From contig CAMDPA010000002.1 of the NCBI GenBank assembly GCA_945903565.1, positions 1-34,029 on the forward strand: DNA of 34,029 bases, in the 5' to 3' direction. The stretch comes from Devosia equisanguinis (lineage in GTDB: Bacteria; Pseudomonadota; Alphaproteobacteria; Rhizobiales; Hyphomicrobiaceae). Below, piece by piece: positions 19,375-29,020 of this stretch. A program made the translations under genes and the position numbers. Position 1 is the stretch's first letter; every line of letters begins with the position of its first letter. The notes beneath the pieces are model-generated. The model was not told where the DNA came from, searched no databases, and saw nothing but the letters and a program-made list of their open reading frames with translations.

Positions 19375-21699
19375 TTATTCCGCCGCCATCTTCGGCGCGG
19401 CACCTTGCAACGCCTTGAGAACACGCGGTGGCGACATCGGCTGCTCGCGCATCCGCACGCCGGTGGCGTTGTAGATCGCGTTGGCGATGGCCGCGATCGG
19501 TGGGATGATCGGGACTTCGCCGACACCACGCACGCCGTAGGGATGCAGCGGGTTCGGCACCTCGACGATTTCCGCGCTGAGCGGGGGCAGGTCCGAGGCG
19601 ACGGGTACGCGGTAGTCGAGGAAGCCGGGGTTCAACAGCCTGCCCTTGTCGGAGTAGATGTACTCCTCGTTGAGCGCCATGCCGATGCCCTGCGCCGCCG
19701 CGCCATGCCACTGACCCCGTACGAACTCGGGATACACGGCCTTGCCCGCGTCCTGGACGATCGTGTAGCGCAGCACCTTCACAGCGCCGGTCGCGCGGTC
19801 GACCTCGACATCGCAGATGTGCGTGCCAAAGCCTGGCCCCTGACCGGTGACGTTGATCTCGGCGTGGCCGGCGATGGTGCCGCCGTACCATGCCGCCTCG
19901 CGCGCGATATCCGCGACCGACATCGGTTTGAAGTCGCCGACGTTGGCGCCTGCGGGCCGGGCGTGGCCATCCTCCCACACGACTTGATCGGGCTTGACGT
20001 TCCACTTCTTGGCGGCAACGTCGATCATGCGGGTGATCGCATCGCGCGCGCATTTGACGGCGGCCATGCTGCCCGCCGCCGTGCCTCGACTACCCGCCGT
20101 CATGAAGTTGAAGCCGAGCGATGAGGTATCGCTGGGGACTGCGCGCACGCGGTCGTGGGGTACGCCGAGTTCTTCGGCCACGATCATCGCCAACGCCGCG
20201 CGCCCGCCGCCGGTCACGTCGACCGTGCCGTAAATGAACGACGCGGTGCCGTCCTCGTTGATGTTGAGGGTGGCGGAGGTCTCCATGCCGATCGTGAACC
20301 AGAACGCCGTGGCGATACCGCGCCCCTGATTGGGTCCCAGCGGAACCTTCATGTGCGGATGCGCCTGCGCGGCCTTCAGTGTTTCGATGTAACCGATCGG
20401 GCCGAGCTTGGGTCCGAAGTGGGTCTGCGTGCCCTCCTTCGCCGCGTTCTTGAGGCGGAACTCGATCGGATCGATCTTCAGCTGCTCGGCAATCTCGTCG
20501 ACCACCGTCTCGACCGCGAAGGCGACCATCGGCGCGCCCGGCGCGCGGTAGGCCGCCACCTTCGGGCGGTTGCACACGACGTCGTTGCCGACGACGAGCA
20601 CGTTCTCCAGATCGTAGCGCGTGAAGACAGTGACGGCGCACAACGGCAGCGAGGAGCCCGGGAAGCACCCGGCCTGATAGTTGAGCAGCGCCTCGCCGGC
20701 GACGAGGCGGCCGTCCTTGGTCGCGCCCATCTTGACCTTGACGTGCGTGCCCGACGTCGGACCCGTGGCGCGGAACACCTCGTCGCGCGTCATCACCATC
20801 TTCACGGGACGGCGCGCCTTTTGCGACAGCTTCACCGCCAAGGGTTCGAGGTACACGTTGTTCTTGCCGCCGAAGCCGCCGCCCAACTCGCACGGCGTGA
20901 CCTTCACCTTCGAGACGTCCATCTTGAGCAGCTTGGCGATCTGCGAGCGGAACACGAAGTGGCCCTGCGTCGCGGTCCACACCTCCGCCACGCCGCCGTC
21001 CGTGTAATTGGCGATCGAGGCCTGCGGCTCGATGTAGCCCTGGTGCGTCGCCTTGGTGCGGAACTCGCGCTCGATGATGATATCGGCTTTGGCAAACCCG
21101 GCCTGGATGTCGCCGAGTTTGCTCGTCAACACGGCGGCGATGTTGGACGGTTTCGTCGGCGGTGGCTGTACACCCTTGGTGATCTGCTCTTCATGTAGAA
21201 GCGGAGCGTCCGGTTTCATCGCTTCTTCCACGTCGATGACGTGTGGAAGCACGTCGTAGACCACGTTGATGAGCTTCAAAGCGGCCTTGGCGATCGACTC
21301 CGATGTGGCGGCGACGGCGGCTACGGGGTGGCCGTCGTACAGCACTTTCTCGCGCGCCATCATGTTGCGGGTGACGTCGCGGAAGTTGATCATCAGCTCG
21401 CCGGATGCGGCGTGCTCGACAACCATGTCCGGGAAGTCGTCGCGGGTCACAACCGCCTTCACACCGGGCAATTTCTCGGCTGCGGAGATATCGATCGAGC
21501 GCACCCAGGCGTGCGCATGCGGGCTGCGCAGAACCTTGCCGATCAGCTGTCCGGGCAGGTTGATATCGGCGGCGTAGCGGGCGCGACCCGTGACTTTATC
21601 CACGACGTCGGAGCGCAGGTTAGGATTGCCACCGACGATCTTGAGGTTTTTCTTCTCGTACTTGAGCGCCGTGCCGAACGGTGTTGGTGCCTTACCCAT
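19375..21699 (-). CDS. Xanthine-dehydrogenase/CO-dehydrogenase-like molybdopterin-binding (large) subunit
   Basis: VDKVTGRARYAADINLPGQLIGKVLRSPHAHAWVRSID; CELGGGFGGKNNVYLEPLAVKLSQ; KVAAYRAPGAPMVAFAVE; VRGVGEVPIIPPIAAIANAI. Confidence 0.94.
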   Translation of the reverse strand: MGKAPTPFGTALKYEKKNLKIVGGNPNLRSDVVDKVTGRARYAADINLPGQLIGKVLRSPHAHAWVRSIDISAAEKLPGVKAVVTRDDFPDMVVEHAASGELMINFRDVTRNMMAREKVLYDGHPVAAVAATSESIAKAALKLINVVYDVLPHVIDVEEAMKPDAPLLHEEQITKGVQPPPTKPSNIAAVLTSKLGDIQAGFAKADIIIEREFRTKATHQGYIEPQASIANYTDGGVAEVWTATQGHFVFRSQIAKLLKMDVSKVKVTPCELGGGFGGKNNVYLEPLAVKLSQKARRPVKMVMTRDEVFRATGPTSGTHVKVKMGATKDGRLVAGEALLNYQAGCFPGSSLPLCAVTVFTRYDLENVLVVGNDVVCNRPKVAAYRAPGAPMVAFAVETVVDEIAEQLKIDPIEFRLKNAAKEGTQTHFGPKLGPIGYIETLKAAQAHPHMKVPLGPNQGRGIATAFWFTIGMETSATLNINEDGTASFIYGTVDVTGGGRAALAMIVAEELGVPHDRVRAVPSDTSSLGFNFMTAGSRGTAAGSMAAVKCARDAITRMIDVAAKKWNVKPDQVVWEDGHARPAGANVGDFKPMSVADIAREAAWYGGTIAGHAEINVTGQGPGFGTHICDVEVDRATGAVKVLRYTIVQDAGKAVYPEFVRGQWHGAAAQGIGMALNEEYIYSDKGRLLNPGFLDYRVPVASDLPPLSAEIVEVPNPLHPYGVRGVGEVPIIPPIAAIANAIYNATGVRMREQPMSPPRVLKALQGAAPKMAAE

Positions 21700-21702
21700 G
21701 GT

Positions 21703-22182
21703 TCAAGCTCCCCTCATCTCTTTGGCGGCGTCCATCACCGCTTCGACAACGTTGTTGTAGCCCGTGCAGCGGCACAAATTTCCGGCGAGGTAGTAGCGCA
21801 CTTCCTCTTCGGTCGGATTGGTGTTGCGCTCGAGCAGGCTGCGCGCCGCCATCAGCAGGCCCGGCGTGCAGATGCCGCATTGCAGGGCGACATGCTCGAT
21901 GAACTTGCGCTGCAGCAAGTGCAGATTCTCGCCCTTCGCCATGCCTTCGATGGTGTCGATCGACGTGCCCTGCGCCTCGACGCCGAGCATCAGGCACGAG
22001 CAGACGAGCACGCCGTCGACGGTAATGGAGCACGCGCCGCAATCGCCGGTTCCGCAGCCCTCTTTCGTGCCGGTCAGCTCCAGCTCGTCGCGCAGCACAT
22101 CGAGCATGGATTGTTGTGGCTCGCACAGGAAGTCGACGGCATCGCCGTTGATGACGGTGCTTACGTGATGCTTTTTGGGCAT
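21703..22182 (-). CDS. (2Fe-2S)-binding small subunit of molybdenum hydroxylase (CoxS/XdhC-type iron-sulfur subunit)
   Basis: KEGCGTGDCGACSITVDG, LQCGICTPGLLMAA, GNLCRCTGYNNVVEAV. Confidence 0.95.
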   Translation of the reverse strand: MPKKHHVSTVINGDAVDFLCEPQQSMLDVLRDELELTGTKEGCGTGDCGACSITVDGVLVCSCLMLGVEAQGTSIDTIEGMAKGENLHLLQRKFIEHVALQCGICTPGLLMAARSLLERNTNPTEEEVRYYLAGNLCRCTGYNNVVEAVMDAAKEMRGA

Positions 22183-22307
22183 TGGGCTCCCTCGCTGTAT
22201 GAGCTCGGGCCGCGGTGCGGCCTGCCGGATCGATTGGCTCGGCTGGGATACTAGACGCGCGACAGCTTGGACGCCAGCGGCCCAACAGCGGCCAGACAGG
22301 CAGTCTT

Positions 22308-23150
22308 TCAGCCGGCTGGCGGGCGCCAGCGCTGGAAGTGGCGCTCGATGCGCTGCAGGATCGCGGAGATGCCTATGCCGGCGACCGCGATGACGATCAC
22401 GCAGGCGAACAGCAGGTCGGTCTTGAACGACATGCCGGCTTGGCCGACGAGATAGCCGACGCCCTTGCTGCCGGCGAAGAACTCACCGACCACCACGCCG
22501 ATCAAGCCATGTGCGAGGCCCTGGCGCAGGCCGACGATGATGAACGGTACCGACGAGGGCAGCACCACCGTGCGGAACAGATCCCACTGCGTCGCGCAGA
22601 ACGATCTCGCCGCGCCCAGCAGCTGGTCGTCGGTGGTGCGCACACCCGCCATTACGTTGAGCAGGATCGGGAAGAACGCGGACAGGAACACGATCACGAC
22701 CTTGGAGGCGAAGCCCAAGCCGAACCACATCACGATCAGCGGTACGAACACGATGCGCGGTGTCGAATAGAGGCTGGTGATGAACGGGTCGAGGATCAGG
22801 CGGGGCAGCTTGTACCAGCCGAGCAGGATGCCGAGCGGGATGCCCAAAGCGGCCGCGATGCCGAAGCCGGCGGCGAAGTTTTGTGCGGAAAAAACGATAT
22901 GCTCGATCATATCGCCTTCGCCGGCAAGGCCGCTCCATAGCCGGGCGAAAATCGCCGAGGGCCCGCTGAAGAACAGCGGATCGATCCGGCCCGCTGACCA
23001 CATCAGCTCCCAACCAGCGAGCACGATCGCAACCGCCAGGCCACCGACGATCAGCGCCTCGTTACGCGCGTAAAAACTCACGCGTGGACGGATCGGCGCA
23101 TCGGCAGATATCGCGACCGTCACATCGGCTTGCGTGTCGGGAAGGCTCAT
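22308..23150 (-). CDS. ABC transporter permease (SsuC/TauC-like)
   Basis: MSLPDTQADVTVAISADAPIRPRVSFYARNEALIVGG...; binding-protein-dependent transport motif region GAARSFCATQWDLFRTVVLPSSVPFIIVGLRQGLAHGLIGVVVGEF. Confidence 0.92.
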   Translation of the reverse strand: MSLPDTQADVTVAISADAPIRPRVSFYARNEALIVGGLAVAIVLAGWELMWSAGRIDPLFFSGPSAIFARLWSGLAGEGDMIEHIVFSAQNFAAGFGIAAALGIPLGILLGWYKLPRLILDPFITSLYSTPRIVFVPLIVMWFGLGFASKVVIVFLSAFFPILLNVMAGVRTTDDQLLGAARSFCATQWDLFRTVVLPSSVPFIIVGLRQGLAHGLIGVVVGEFFAGSKGVGYLVGQAGMSFKTDLLFACVIVIAVAGIGISAILQRIERHFQRWRPPAG

Positions 23151-23998
23151 GGCGTCACCGCCGGGTCCGCTCCGCCACGCACAAGGCCGGCGCGTTCGGC
23201 CTCCTCCTCGATCAGCGCCCAGATGTCGTCGAGCAGCGCCAGAAACTCCGGACGGCGCTTGATGGCAAGCTGCCTGGGCCTGGGGAAAGGCACCTTGAAT
23301 TCGGCCTTCAACCGGCCTGGCCGTGTGCCGAACACCAGCACGCGATCGGCGAGATAGACGGCTTCGTCGATTTGATGCGTGACGAACAGCACGGTTTTGG
23401 AATGCTCCTGCCAGATCCGCATCAGCTCGGCCTGCATGAATTCGCGCGTCTGCGCATCGAGTGCCGCGAACGGCTCGTCCATCAGCAGGATTTCGGGATC
23501 GGTGGCGAGGGCGCGGGCGAGGTTCACGCGTTGTTGCATACCGCCCGACAGCTCGGCGGGAAAGCGCCGCTCGAAGCCCTTGAGGCCGACCAGCTCGATA
23601 AGGCCTTGTGCGCGCGCGGCCATTTCGGCTGGGGTGAATCTGCGATGTAACTGCATGCCGTAGGTTACGTTGTCGAATGTCGTGCGCCAGGGCAGCAGGC
23701 GGGCCTGCTGGAACACCATGGCTCGGTCCTGTCCTGGCCCCGAAATTGACCTTCCCGCGATCTCGATGGCGCCGTGGTCGAACGGCAGCAAACCCGCGAC
23801 GATGTTGAGAAACGTCGTCTTGCCACAACCTGACGGACCGACAATGCAGACGAACTCGCCGTCGGCGATGTCGAGGTTAATGTCGGAGAGAGCTGCCAGC
23901 GGTGTATCCTCGCCACTGGCCCAGAAGTGCTTGGCGACGTGGCGCGCGGAGAGTTTTGCGGAGCGCGATGGTTTGGTGCTGGCGTTGGCGGCGTCCAT
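23147..23998 (-). CDS. ABC transporter ATP-binding protein (SsuB/TauB-like)
   Basis: VGPSGCGKTTFLNIVAG Walker A, ELSGGMQQRVNLARALATDPEILLMDEPFAALD; 4-nt overlap with permease. Confidence 0.96.
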   Translation of the reverse strand: MDAANASTKPSRSAKLSARHVAKHFWASGEDTPLAALSDINLDIADGEFVCIVGPSGCGKTTFLNIVAGLLPFDHGAIEIAGRSISGPGQDRAMVFQQARLLPWRTTFDNVTYGMQLHRRFTPAEMAARAQGLIELVGLKGFERRFPAELSGGMQQRVNLARALATDPEILLMDEPFAALDAQTREFMQAELMRIWQEHSKTVLFVTHQIDEAVYLADRVLVFGTRPGRLKAEFKVPFPRPRQLAIKRRPEFLALLDDIWALIEEEAERAGLVRGGADPAVTP

Positions 23999-24000
23999 GG

Positions 24001-25053
24001 TCAGCGAAAAGCCTCCGCGCGCATCCGCTCGATCTCCGGCTTGATCGAGGGGCCGTAGAGGTGCTCGATGAATCCCTGATCGATCAGCCGGTCGATCACG
24101 CTCTGGTCGAGCGCCTTGCGGAAGTCGAAGCCGACGAGCTCCGGCGACTCCGCCTTGCCGCGCTCGACGATGCCATCGAGGCTCGATTTCGTGATGTAGG
24201 GCACCCGCTCGAATACCTGCGCTTTATGGGCCTCATCGTAGAGCCGCTCGACGAGAGACTGCTCGGCCTTGAGATACTTCCGCAGTGTCGCGACAGTGAA
24301 AGCCTTGTCGTCGTAAAAGCGCTTGATGGCTTCCATGTGGGCCTTCATGAAGGCATCGACCTGACCGGGATTGTCGGCCAGCGCCTTGCGCCGGATCAGG
24401 TACGTTGTCGCGGTCTTGATCGAGCGGTGATCCGACAGGCGGCCAAGCACGGTGTAGCCTTCGTCCGCCAGGATGAAGTGATCCGGTGGCGTCAGCATCG
24501 CGGCATCCGCCGTGCCGACGCGAACCGCCAGGGCACGCTGTTGTGGAGCGCCGGCGGGTATCCAGTTGATGCCCTTGGTCTCGACCTTCAACGCATTGAG
24601 CAGCGCCAGCGCATAGTGATACGGGGGATCTCCGGGGCGGCCGATCGCGATGCGCTTGCCGGTCAGCGCTTTCGCGTCGGGGATCGATTTGGCGCCGACC
24701 AGCACGAATTGCCCGATCTGCAACGGACTGGAAATGACAACGAGGTGCTGGCCTTTCATGGCCGCGAGCAGCGCGGTGTCGAGACCGAGATTGTGCGCGA
24801 ACGCCTCGCCAGATGCGACCGCGGCCGGGCCCGCGGGATGCAGCGCGAACATCACCTTCATGTCGAAGCCGTGCTTGGCGAAGTAGCCGCCATCCTGGGC
24901 GAGCCAGACCGGCCAGCTCGTGGTCCCCGTGGTCGGGTAGACCATCATCGCCGGCAGCGGCGGCGCCGTGGTCTGCGCTAGGGAAGGAACGGGGGCGGCG
25001 TATGCAAGCATCGCAGCAAGCATGATGCCGGGCACTTGCCTGGTCCACCTCAT
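24001..25053 (-). CDS. ABC transporter substrate-binding protein (NMT1/SsuA-like)
   Basis: MRWTRQVPGIMLAAMLAYAAPVPSLAQ signal; GTTSWPVWLAQDGGYFAKHGFDMKVMFALHPAGPAAVASGEA. Confidence 0.9.
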   Translation of the reverse strand: MRWTRQVPGIMLAAMLAYAAPVPSLAQTTAPPLPAMMVYPTTGTTSWPVWLAQDGGYFAKHGFDMKVMFALHPAGPAAVASGEAFAHNLGLDTALLAAMKGQHLVVISSPLQIGQFVLVGAKSIPDAKALTGKRIAIGRPGDPPYHYALALLNALKVETKGINWIPAGAPQQRALAVRVGTADAAMLTPPDHFILADEGYTVLGRLSDHRSIKTATTYLIRRKALADNPGQVDAFMKAHMEAIKRFYDDKAFTVATLRKYLKAEQSLVERLYDEAHKAQVFERVPYITKSSLDGIVERGKAESPELVGFDFRKALDQSVIDRLIDQGFIEHLYGPSIKPEIERMRAEAFR

Positions 25054-25142
25054 CGTCCCCTCCATGTGCTGCAGCATTTGCGGGAATGGTAACCCAGGTG
25101 TGCGCTGGATCATAGTTGCTCGCAAGCCTCAGTCATCAAGCC

Positions 25143-26600
25143 TCAGTCCTGAAGCCGGCAGCCCAGCAGTTCCTCGACCATCGCGGTCGCCTTGCGCTTG
25201 TCGTAGCGGAGGTAGACGCCCGCCGTGATCGTGTCGGGGCTGCCAGAATGCAGACGCTCGTAGAGTTGCTGGCGTCCGCCGAACGCATCGCCGGTCAGCT
25301 CCCATGCAAGCTTGCAGAGACGGGTGCGGGCGAGCGCATTGACGCCCCGGCCACGGGCATAGACATCGAGCAGCGGTTTTAATTCAGGCGTAACAAGATC
25401 GTTCTCGCCGGGCAGAAAGATCAACGAACTCGTGCCGATATGTTCGATGATGCTGACGATGCGCTCCGACACCATGCCGATGAAGGCGCGCTTGTGTAGG
25501 AGGTTGCCGGGTGCGACCAGGCCACCCTTGGTTGTGACATGGTCGATCTCGGCGACCCGCACGAGATCCTGGAAGATGCGCTTGTAGGTGACAAGCTCGC
25601 CAAGTTCGACCTGAACCGCGGGCCGCTGATCGATACCGGCAGTCGTCGCCAGCAGATGCGCTACGCCGATCAATAACTCGAGCCGGGCAAGCAGCTGGAT
25701 CGCTGCGGCATATCCAGCCCACGCCATAACCCGCGTGCGATAGACGGTATTGGCGACTTCCGGCGCGCGCGCGAGGAACACGCGCTCCCACGGCACGAAC
25801 ACGTCGTCGAAGATTACCAGCGCGTCCTGCTCGTCGAAGCGGGACGAGGCGGGGTGCGAGAAAGGCCCCCGGTTCGCGAACGATGAGCGGCAGACGATCT
25901 TGAGGCCATCGGTTGCGATCGGTACGGCGAACCACAACGCGTGATCGCGCTCGCGCGGATTTAGTATGTAGGTTGGCGCAACAAGGATCTCGTTGGCGTA
26001 GGCGGGCAGCGTGGCAAGCCGCGCACCCCGTACGACAATGCCACCGTCAAGCTCCCTGACGATCCTCACGCAACGGTCGGGATCCTGCTCAGGCCGCAAC
26101 GACCTGTCCATCGATGGGTCGTGCAGCGCGTGCGCCAGACACAAATCGTTGTGCGAGGCGAACCGGTGATAAGTGCTCGCATTTTTCGCGAACGCGGGAT
26201 CGAGACGTTCGAGCTCGTCGGACGCGTCCTTGAAACCGACCGTCATGGCGGCGCAGAAATCGGGATAGCGGCCCATCATGCCGTAGCTCTGCTGGGCCCA
26301 TATCTCCGCATTCGCACGCCGCTTCTGGAGATCGGCGGCGGAGCGTGGCTCGAGATACGAGTAAGACACCCGTACGCCGCTGGGTTCGAGAAACGTCATC
26401 GAATCGCGCGTGCCGGGCGCGTGCTGCAGGTCGTAGATCCGGGCCATCTCGTGGGCGAGGTCGCGGAACTGTGGGTGCTGCGTGACGTCGGCGATCCGCT
26501 CGCCGTCGAGCCACACGGCACGGCCATCGCGAAGGCTGTCGAGATAGCGCTGACCGGTCAGCACGCCGGGGCCGATGGGTTCGCTGTTCTCTGCCTTCAT
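25143..26600 (-). CDS. 4-hydroxyphenylacetate 3-hydroxylase (HpaB)-family flavin-dependent monooxygenase
   Basis: GVLTGQRYLDSLRDGRAVWLDGERIADVTQHPQFRDLAHEMARIYDLQHAP; RFDEQDALVIFDDVFVPWERVFLARAPEVAN; 485 aa. Confidence 0.92.
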   Translation of the reverse strand: MKAENSEPIGPGVLTGQRYLDSLRDGRAVWLDGERIADVTQHPQFRDLAHEMARIYDLQHAPGTRDSMTFLEPSGVRVSYSYLEPRSAADLQKRRANAEIWAQQSYGMMGRYPDFCAAMTVGFKDASDELERLDPAFAKNASTYHRFASHNDLCLAHALHDPSMDRSLRPEQDPDRCVRIVRELDGGIVVRGARLATLPAYANEILVAPTYILNPRERDHALWFAVPIATDGLKIVCRSSFANRGPFSHPASSRFDEQDALVIFDDVFVPWERVFLARAPEVANTVYRTRVMAWAGYAAAIQLLARLELLIGVAHLLATTAGIDQRPAVQVELGELVTYKRIFQDLVRVAEIDHVTTKGGLVAPGNLLHKRAFIGMVSERIVSIIEHIGTSSLIFLPGENDLVTPELKPLLDVYARGRGVNALARTRLCKLAWELTGDAFGGRQQLYERLHSGSPDTITAGVYLRYDKRKATAMVEELLGCRLQD

Positions 26601-26630
26601 TCGCGCCTCCGACACGCCCGCCCTCGCCCG

Positions 26631-26651
26631 CTTGGGAGGCGACCTCCCAAG
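26631..26651. repeat. Intergenic palindrome CTTGGGAGG-CGA-CCTCCCAAG, related to 19290-19308
   Basis: Both copies read TGGGAGGNGACCTCCCA followed by a CCCAC...CTTCTTT tail. Confidence 0.75.
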
Positions 26652-26724
26652 CCCACGCACTTCTTTGCCTATCAAAGCGGGAGTTTGGGGGAAATCCAAG
26701 CGAGGAGGGGCGGCCAGCGCCCAA

Positions 26725-27876
26725 CTACTTCGACTGTGGCCAAACTTCGTCGGCGATCTCGACGATGTGGCGGAGCTTCGCCATCTGCTCTTGCTCGGAG
26801 AGGAGATTGCCGCCGGTGTGGCTGGCGAAGCCGCACTGGGCGCTGAGGCACATCTGCTCGAGCGGCATGTACTTCGAGGCTTCTTCCAGGCGCTTTTTGA
26901 TCGCGCTCTTGGCTTCGAGTTGACCGAACTTGGAAGTAACAACGCCAAGCACGATCCGCAGGTTGCCTTTAGGCACGAACCGCAGCGGCGCGAAGTCGCC
27001 CGATCGCGCGTCATCGTACTCGAGGAAGAAGCCGTCGACCTTCAGCGCGTTGAACATCGCTTCGGCGACCGGCTCGTAGCCGCCCTCCGCGTGACCGCGG
27101 CTCAGCGAATTGCCCCGGCACAGATGCACGGTGATCTTCATGTCCTTGGGACGGTCTGCGATCGCGGCGTTGATCAGGCGGGCATACAGGTGGGGCAGCT
27201 TGTCGGGGTCCTCGCCGAGGCTCTTGACCCGGTCGCGCATGCCGGCATCGCAGAGGTAGGCGAGATTGGTGTCGTCGAGCTGCAGATAGCGGCAGCCGGC
27301 GGCGGCGAGGTCCATCACCTCGGCCTTGTAGACGGCGATAATGTCTTCAAAGAACTTGTCCATGTCGGGATAAACGGCGGCATCGACGCCGCCACGCCCG
27401 CCGCGGAAATGCAGCATGCTCGGCGAGGGGATCGTCACCTTAGCCGTGCGCGTCGTTACGCCCTTGAGGAACTCGAACGACTTGCGCTGAATGCCGCCCT
27501 CCGGCCAGCCCAGCCGGGCGACCGTCTTGGGCGTCGGCGGCTGCCAGTCGCGCACGACAGTGCCGACGGGCGTATCGGCCTTGGGATGGGAGACCGATGT
27601 CGGCAACTGCACGACGCCCTTGATCGAGGTCAGGAAGTCGCCCGACCATGATGTGCGGCGGAAGTCGCCGTCGGTAATCGACTTGAGGCCGGCCTGTTCC
27701 TGCATTGCGACGGCGGCGCGGATCAGCCGGTCCTCGACCTCTATGAGAGCGGCCTGGGTGATCTCACCCTTGGCTTTGCGTTCGCGGGCGGTCTTGAGCT
27801 CTGCCGGCCGCAGCAGGCTGCCGACCTGGTCGGCACGGAAGGGGGCGTGGTCGTTGGATTTTGGCGAGGCGGTCAT
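26725..27876 (-). CDS. Cobalamin-independent methionine synthase C-terminal-domain (MetE-C/UROD-like) methyltransferase
   Basis: FRADQVGSLLRPAELKTAR; apparent zinc-ligand set in VHLCRGN, FFLEYDD, CLSAQCGFAS; no MetE N-terminal half. Confidence 0.88.
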   Translation of the reverse strand: MTASPKSNDHAPFRADQVGSLLRPAELKTARERKAKGEITQAALIEVEDRLIRAAVAMQEQAGLKSITDGDFRRTSWSGDFLTSIKGVVQLPTSVSHPKADTPVGTVVRDWQPPTPKTVARLGWPEGGIQRKSFEFLKGVTTRTAKVTIPSPSMLHFRGGRGGVDAAVYPDMDKFFEDIIAVYKAEVMDLAAAGCRYLQLDDTNLAYLCDAGMRDRVKSLGEDPDKLPHLYARLINAAIADRPKDMKITVHLCRGNSLSRGHAEGGYEPVAEAMFNALKVDGFFLEYDDARSGDFAPLRFVPKGNLRIVLGVVTSKFGQLEAKSAIKKRLEEASKYMPLEQMCLSAQCGFASHTGGNLLSEQEQMAKLRHIVEIADEVWPQSK

Positions 27877-28180
27877 GGTTGGTTGAGCCGTGTCGTTGGT
27901 GGTTGCAGCAAGACGTCCGCGGCGGTCTCGTTTGACGAAGCCTTGGCGCGAGGGAAAATGATGGCGCAGGCCTTACCGCGTTTGGTGGTGGCTTGTCTTG
28001 CTCGCCATCCGCCAACGCGTCAATCCGCCAGGAAGACAAAGCTGCCCGGCGGTGAATGCGTGCCTGATCCTGATCATGGGACGGGTTTCCAATAGGATGC
28101 TTCCCACTGGTGCGCGCAGGCCACCTGATCGTGTAGGGTGTCATATCGCTCAAATGACAACATCGAGGGAACGCATCGCC

Positions 28181-29020
28181 ATGGACCGCGCCGCATCCAT
28201 CACCATTGGCGACATCGAGATCACATCGGTTTGGGACGGTACGCTGAAAGCATCGCTCGATTCGATCCTGCGACTCGATCCCAAGGAAGCTGCCCGGCTT
28301 GTCGCGGCGGAGCATGAGGAAACCGGTGTCGATCCGTTAGTGCTGCCGGTGCGCGCTTTTCTGATCCGCACAGGCAGCCGTCTCGCGCTCGTCGACACCG
28401 GCTCGGGCAATACGAAGGGACCGACCATGGGGCATCTGCCGCGCAGCTTCGCAGCGCTGGGCGTGGCCGCTGGCGATATCGGCTGCGTGCTGATGACCCA
28501 TCTTCACATGGACCATATCGGCGGGCTCATCGACGAGAGCGGGAGGCCGAGCTTTCCCAACGCCGAACTCGTGCTGCACTGCGAAGAAGCCAGCTATTTC
28601 CTCGACACGGCGGAGGACAAGCTCGATGCCCGCTCGCGCCGCAATCTCGATTTTCAGCGCCTGGCCGTCGCCGCTTATGGTGATCGCGTGCGCCGCGTAG
28701 CCGACGGCGAAGGCCTGCCCGGTGTTGTCGCGCGGCTGGCCCCCGGCCACACACCCGGACATACGTGTTGGGAAGTGACGTCGCAGGGAAAGACGGCAGC
28801 GGTGTTCGGCGATGTCGTTCATCTCGGCGCGGTACAATTGGCCCGGCCATCGAGCGCGATGATCTACGACGTCGATGCCAGCCGTGCCGCGCAAACCCGC
28901 AGCGATTTGCTGGCCAGGATTGCGCATGACGACATCCTGGTCGCTGGCGCACACTTGCCGGCCGGGGGGCTCGGCCGGATCGTCAAGGCTGGTGAAGGCT
29001 ACCGCTTCAAGGCTTGTTGA
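28181..29020 (+). CDS. MBL-fold metallo-hydrolase
   Basis: VLMTHLHMDHIGGLIDESGRPSFPNAELVLH; APGHTPGHTCWEVTSQGKTAAVFGDVVHL. Confidence 0.92.
   Translation: MDRAASITIGDIEITSVWDGTLKASLDSILRLDPKEAARLVAAEHEETGVDPLVLPVRAFLIRTGSRLALVDTGSGNTKGPTMGHLPRSFAALGVAAGDIGCVLMTHLHMDHIGGLIDESGRPSFPNAELVLHCEEASYFLDTAEDKLDARSRRNLDFQRLAVAAYGDRVRRVADGEGLPGVVARLAPGHTPGHTCWEVTSQGKTAAVFGDVVHLGAVQLARPSSAMIYDVDASRAAQTRSDLLARIAHDDILVAGAHLPAGGLGRIVKAGEGYRFKAC

Noticed and set aside
20155-21198. 347-aa plus-strand ORF
   Set aside because: Antisense shadow of the molybdopterin-binding subunit gene.
23151-23828. N-terminal extension of the permease ORF
   Set aside because: Runs out of frame through the ABC ATPase gene; the permease start at 23150 gives the normal ATGA overlap.
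26601-27014. N-terminal extension of the HpaB-like ORF
   Set aside because: Overlaps the MetE-like gene in another frame; HpaB homology begins at MKAENSEPIGPGVLTGQRYLDSL.
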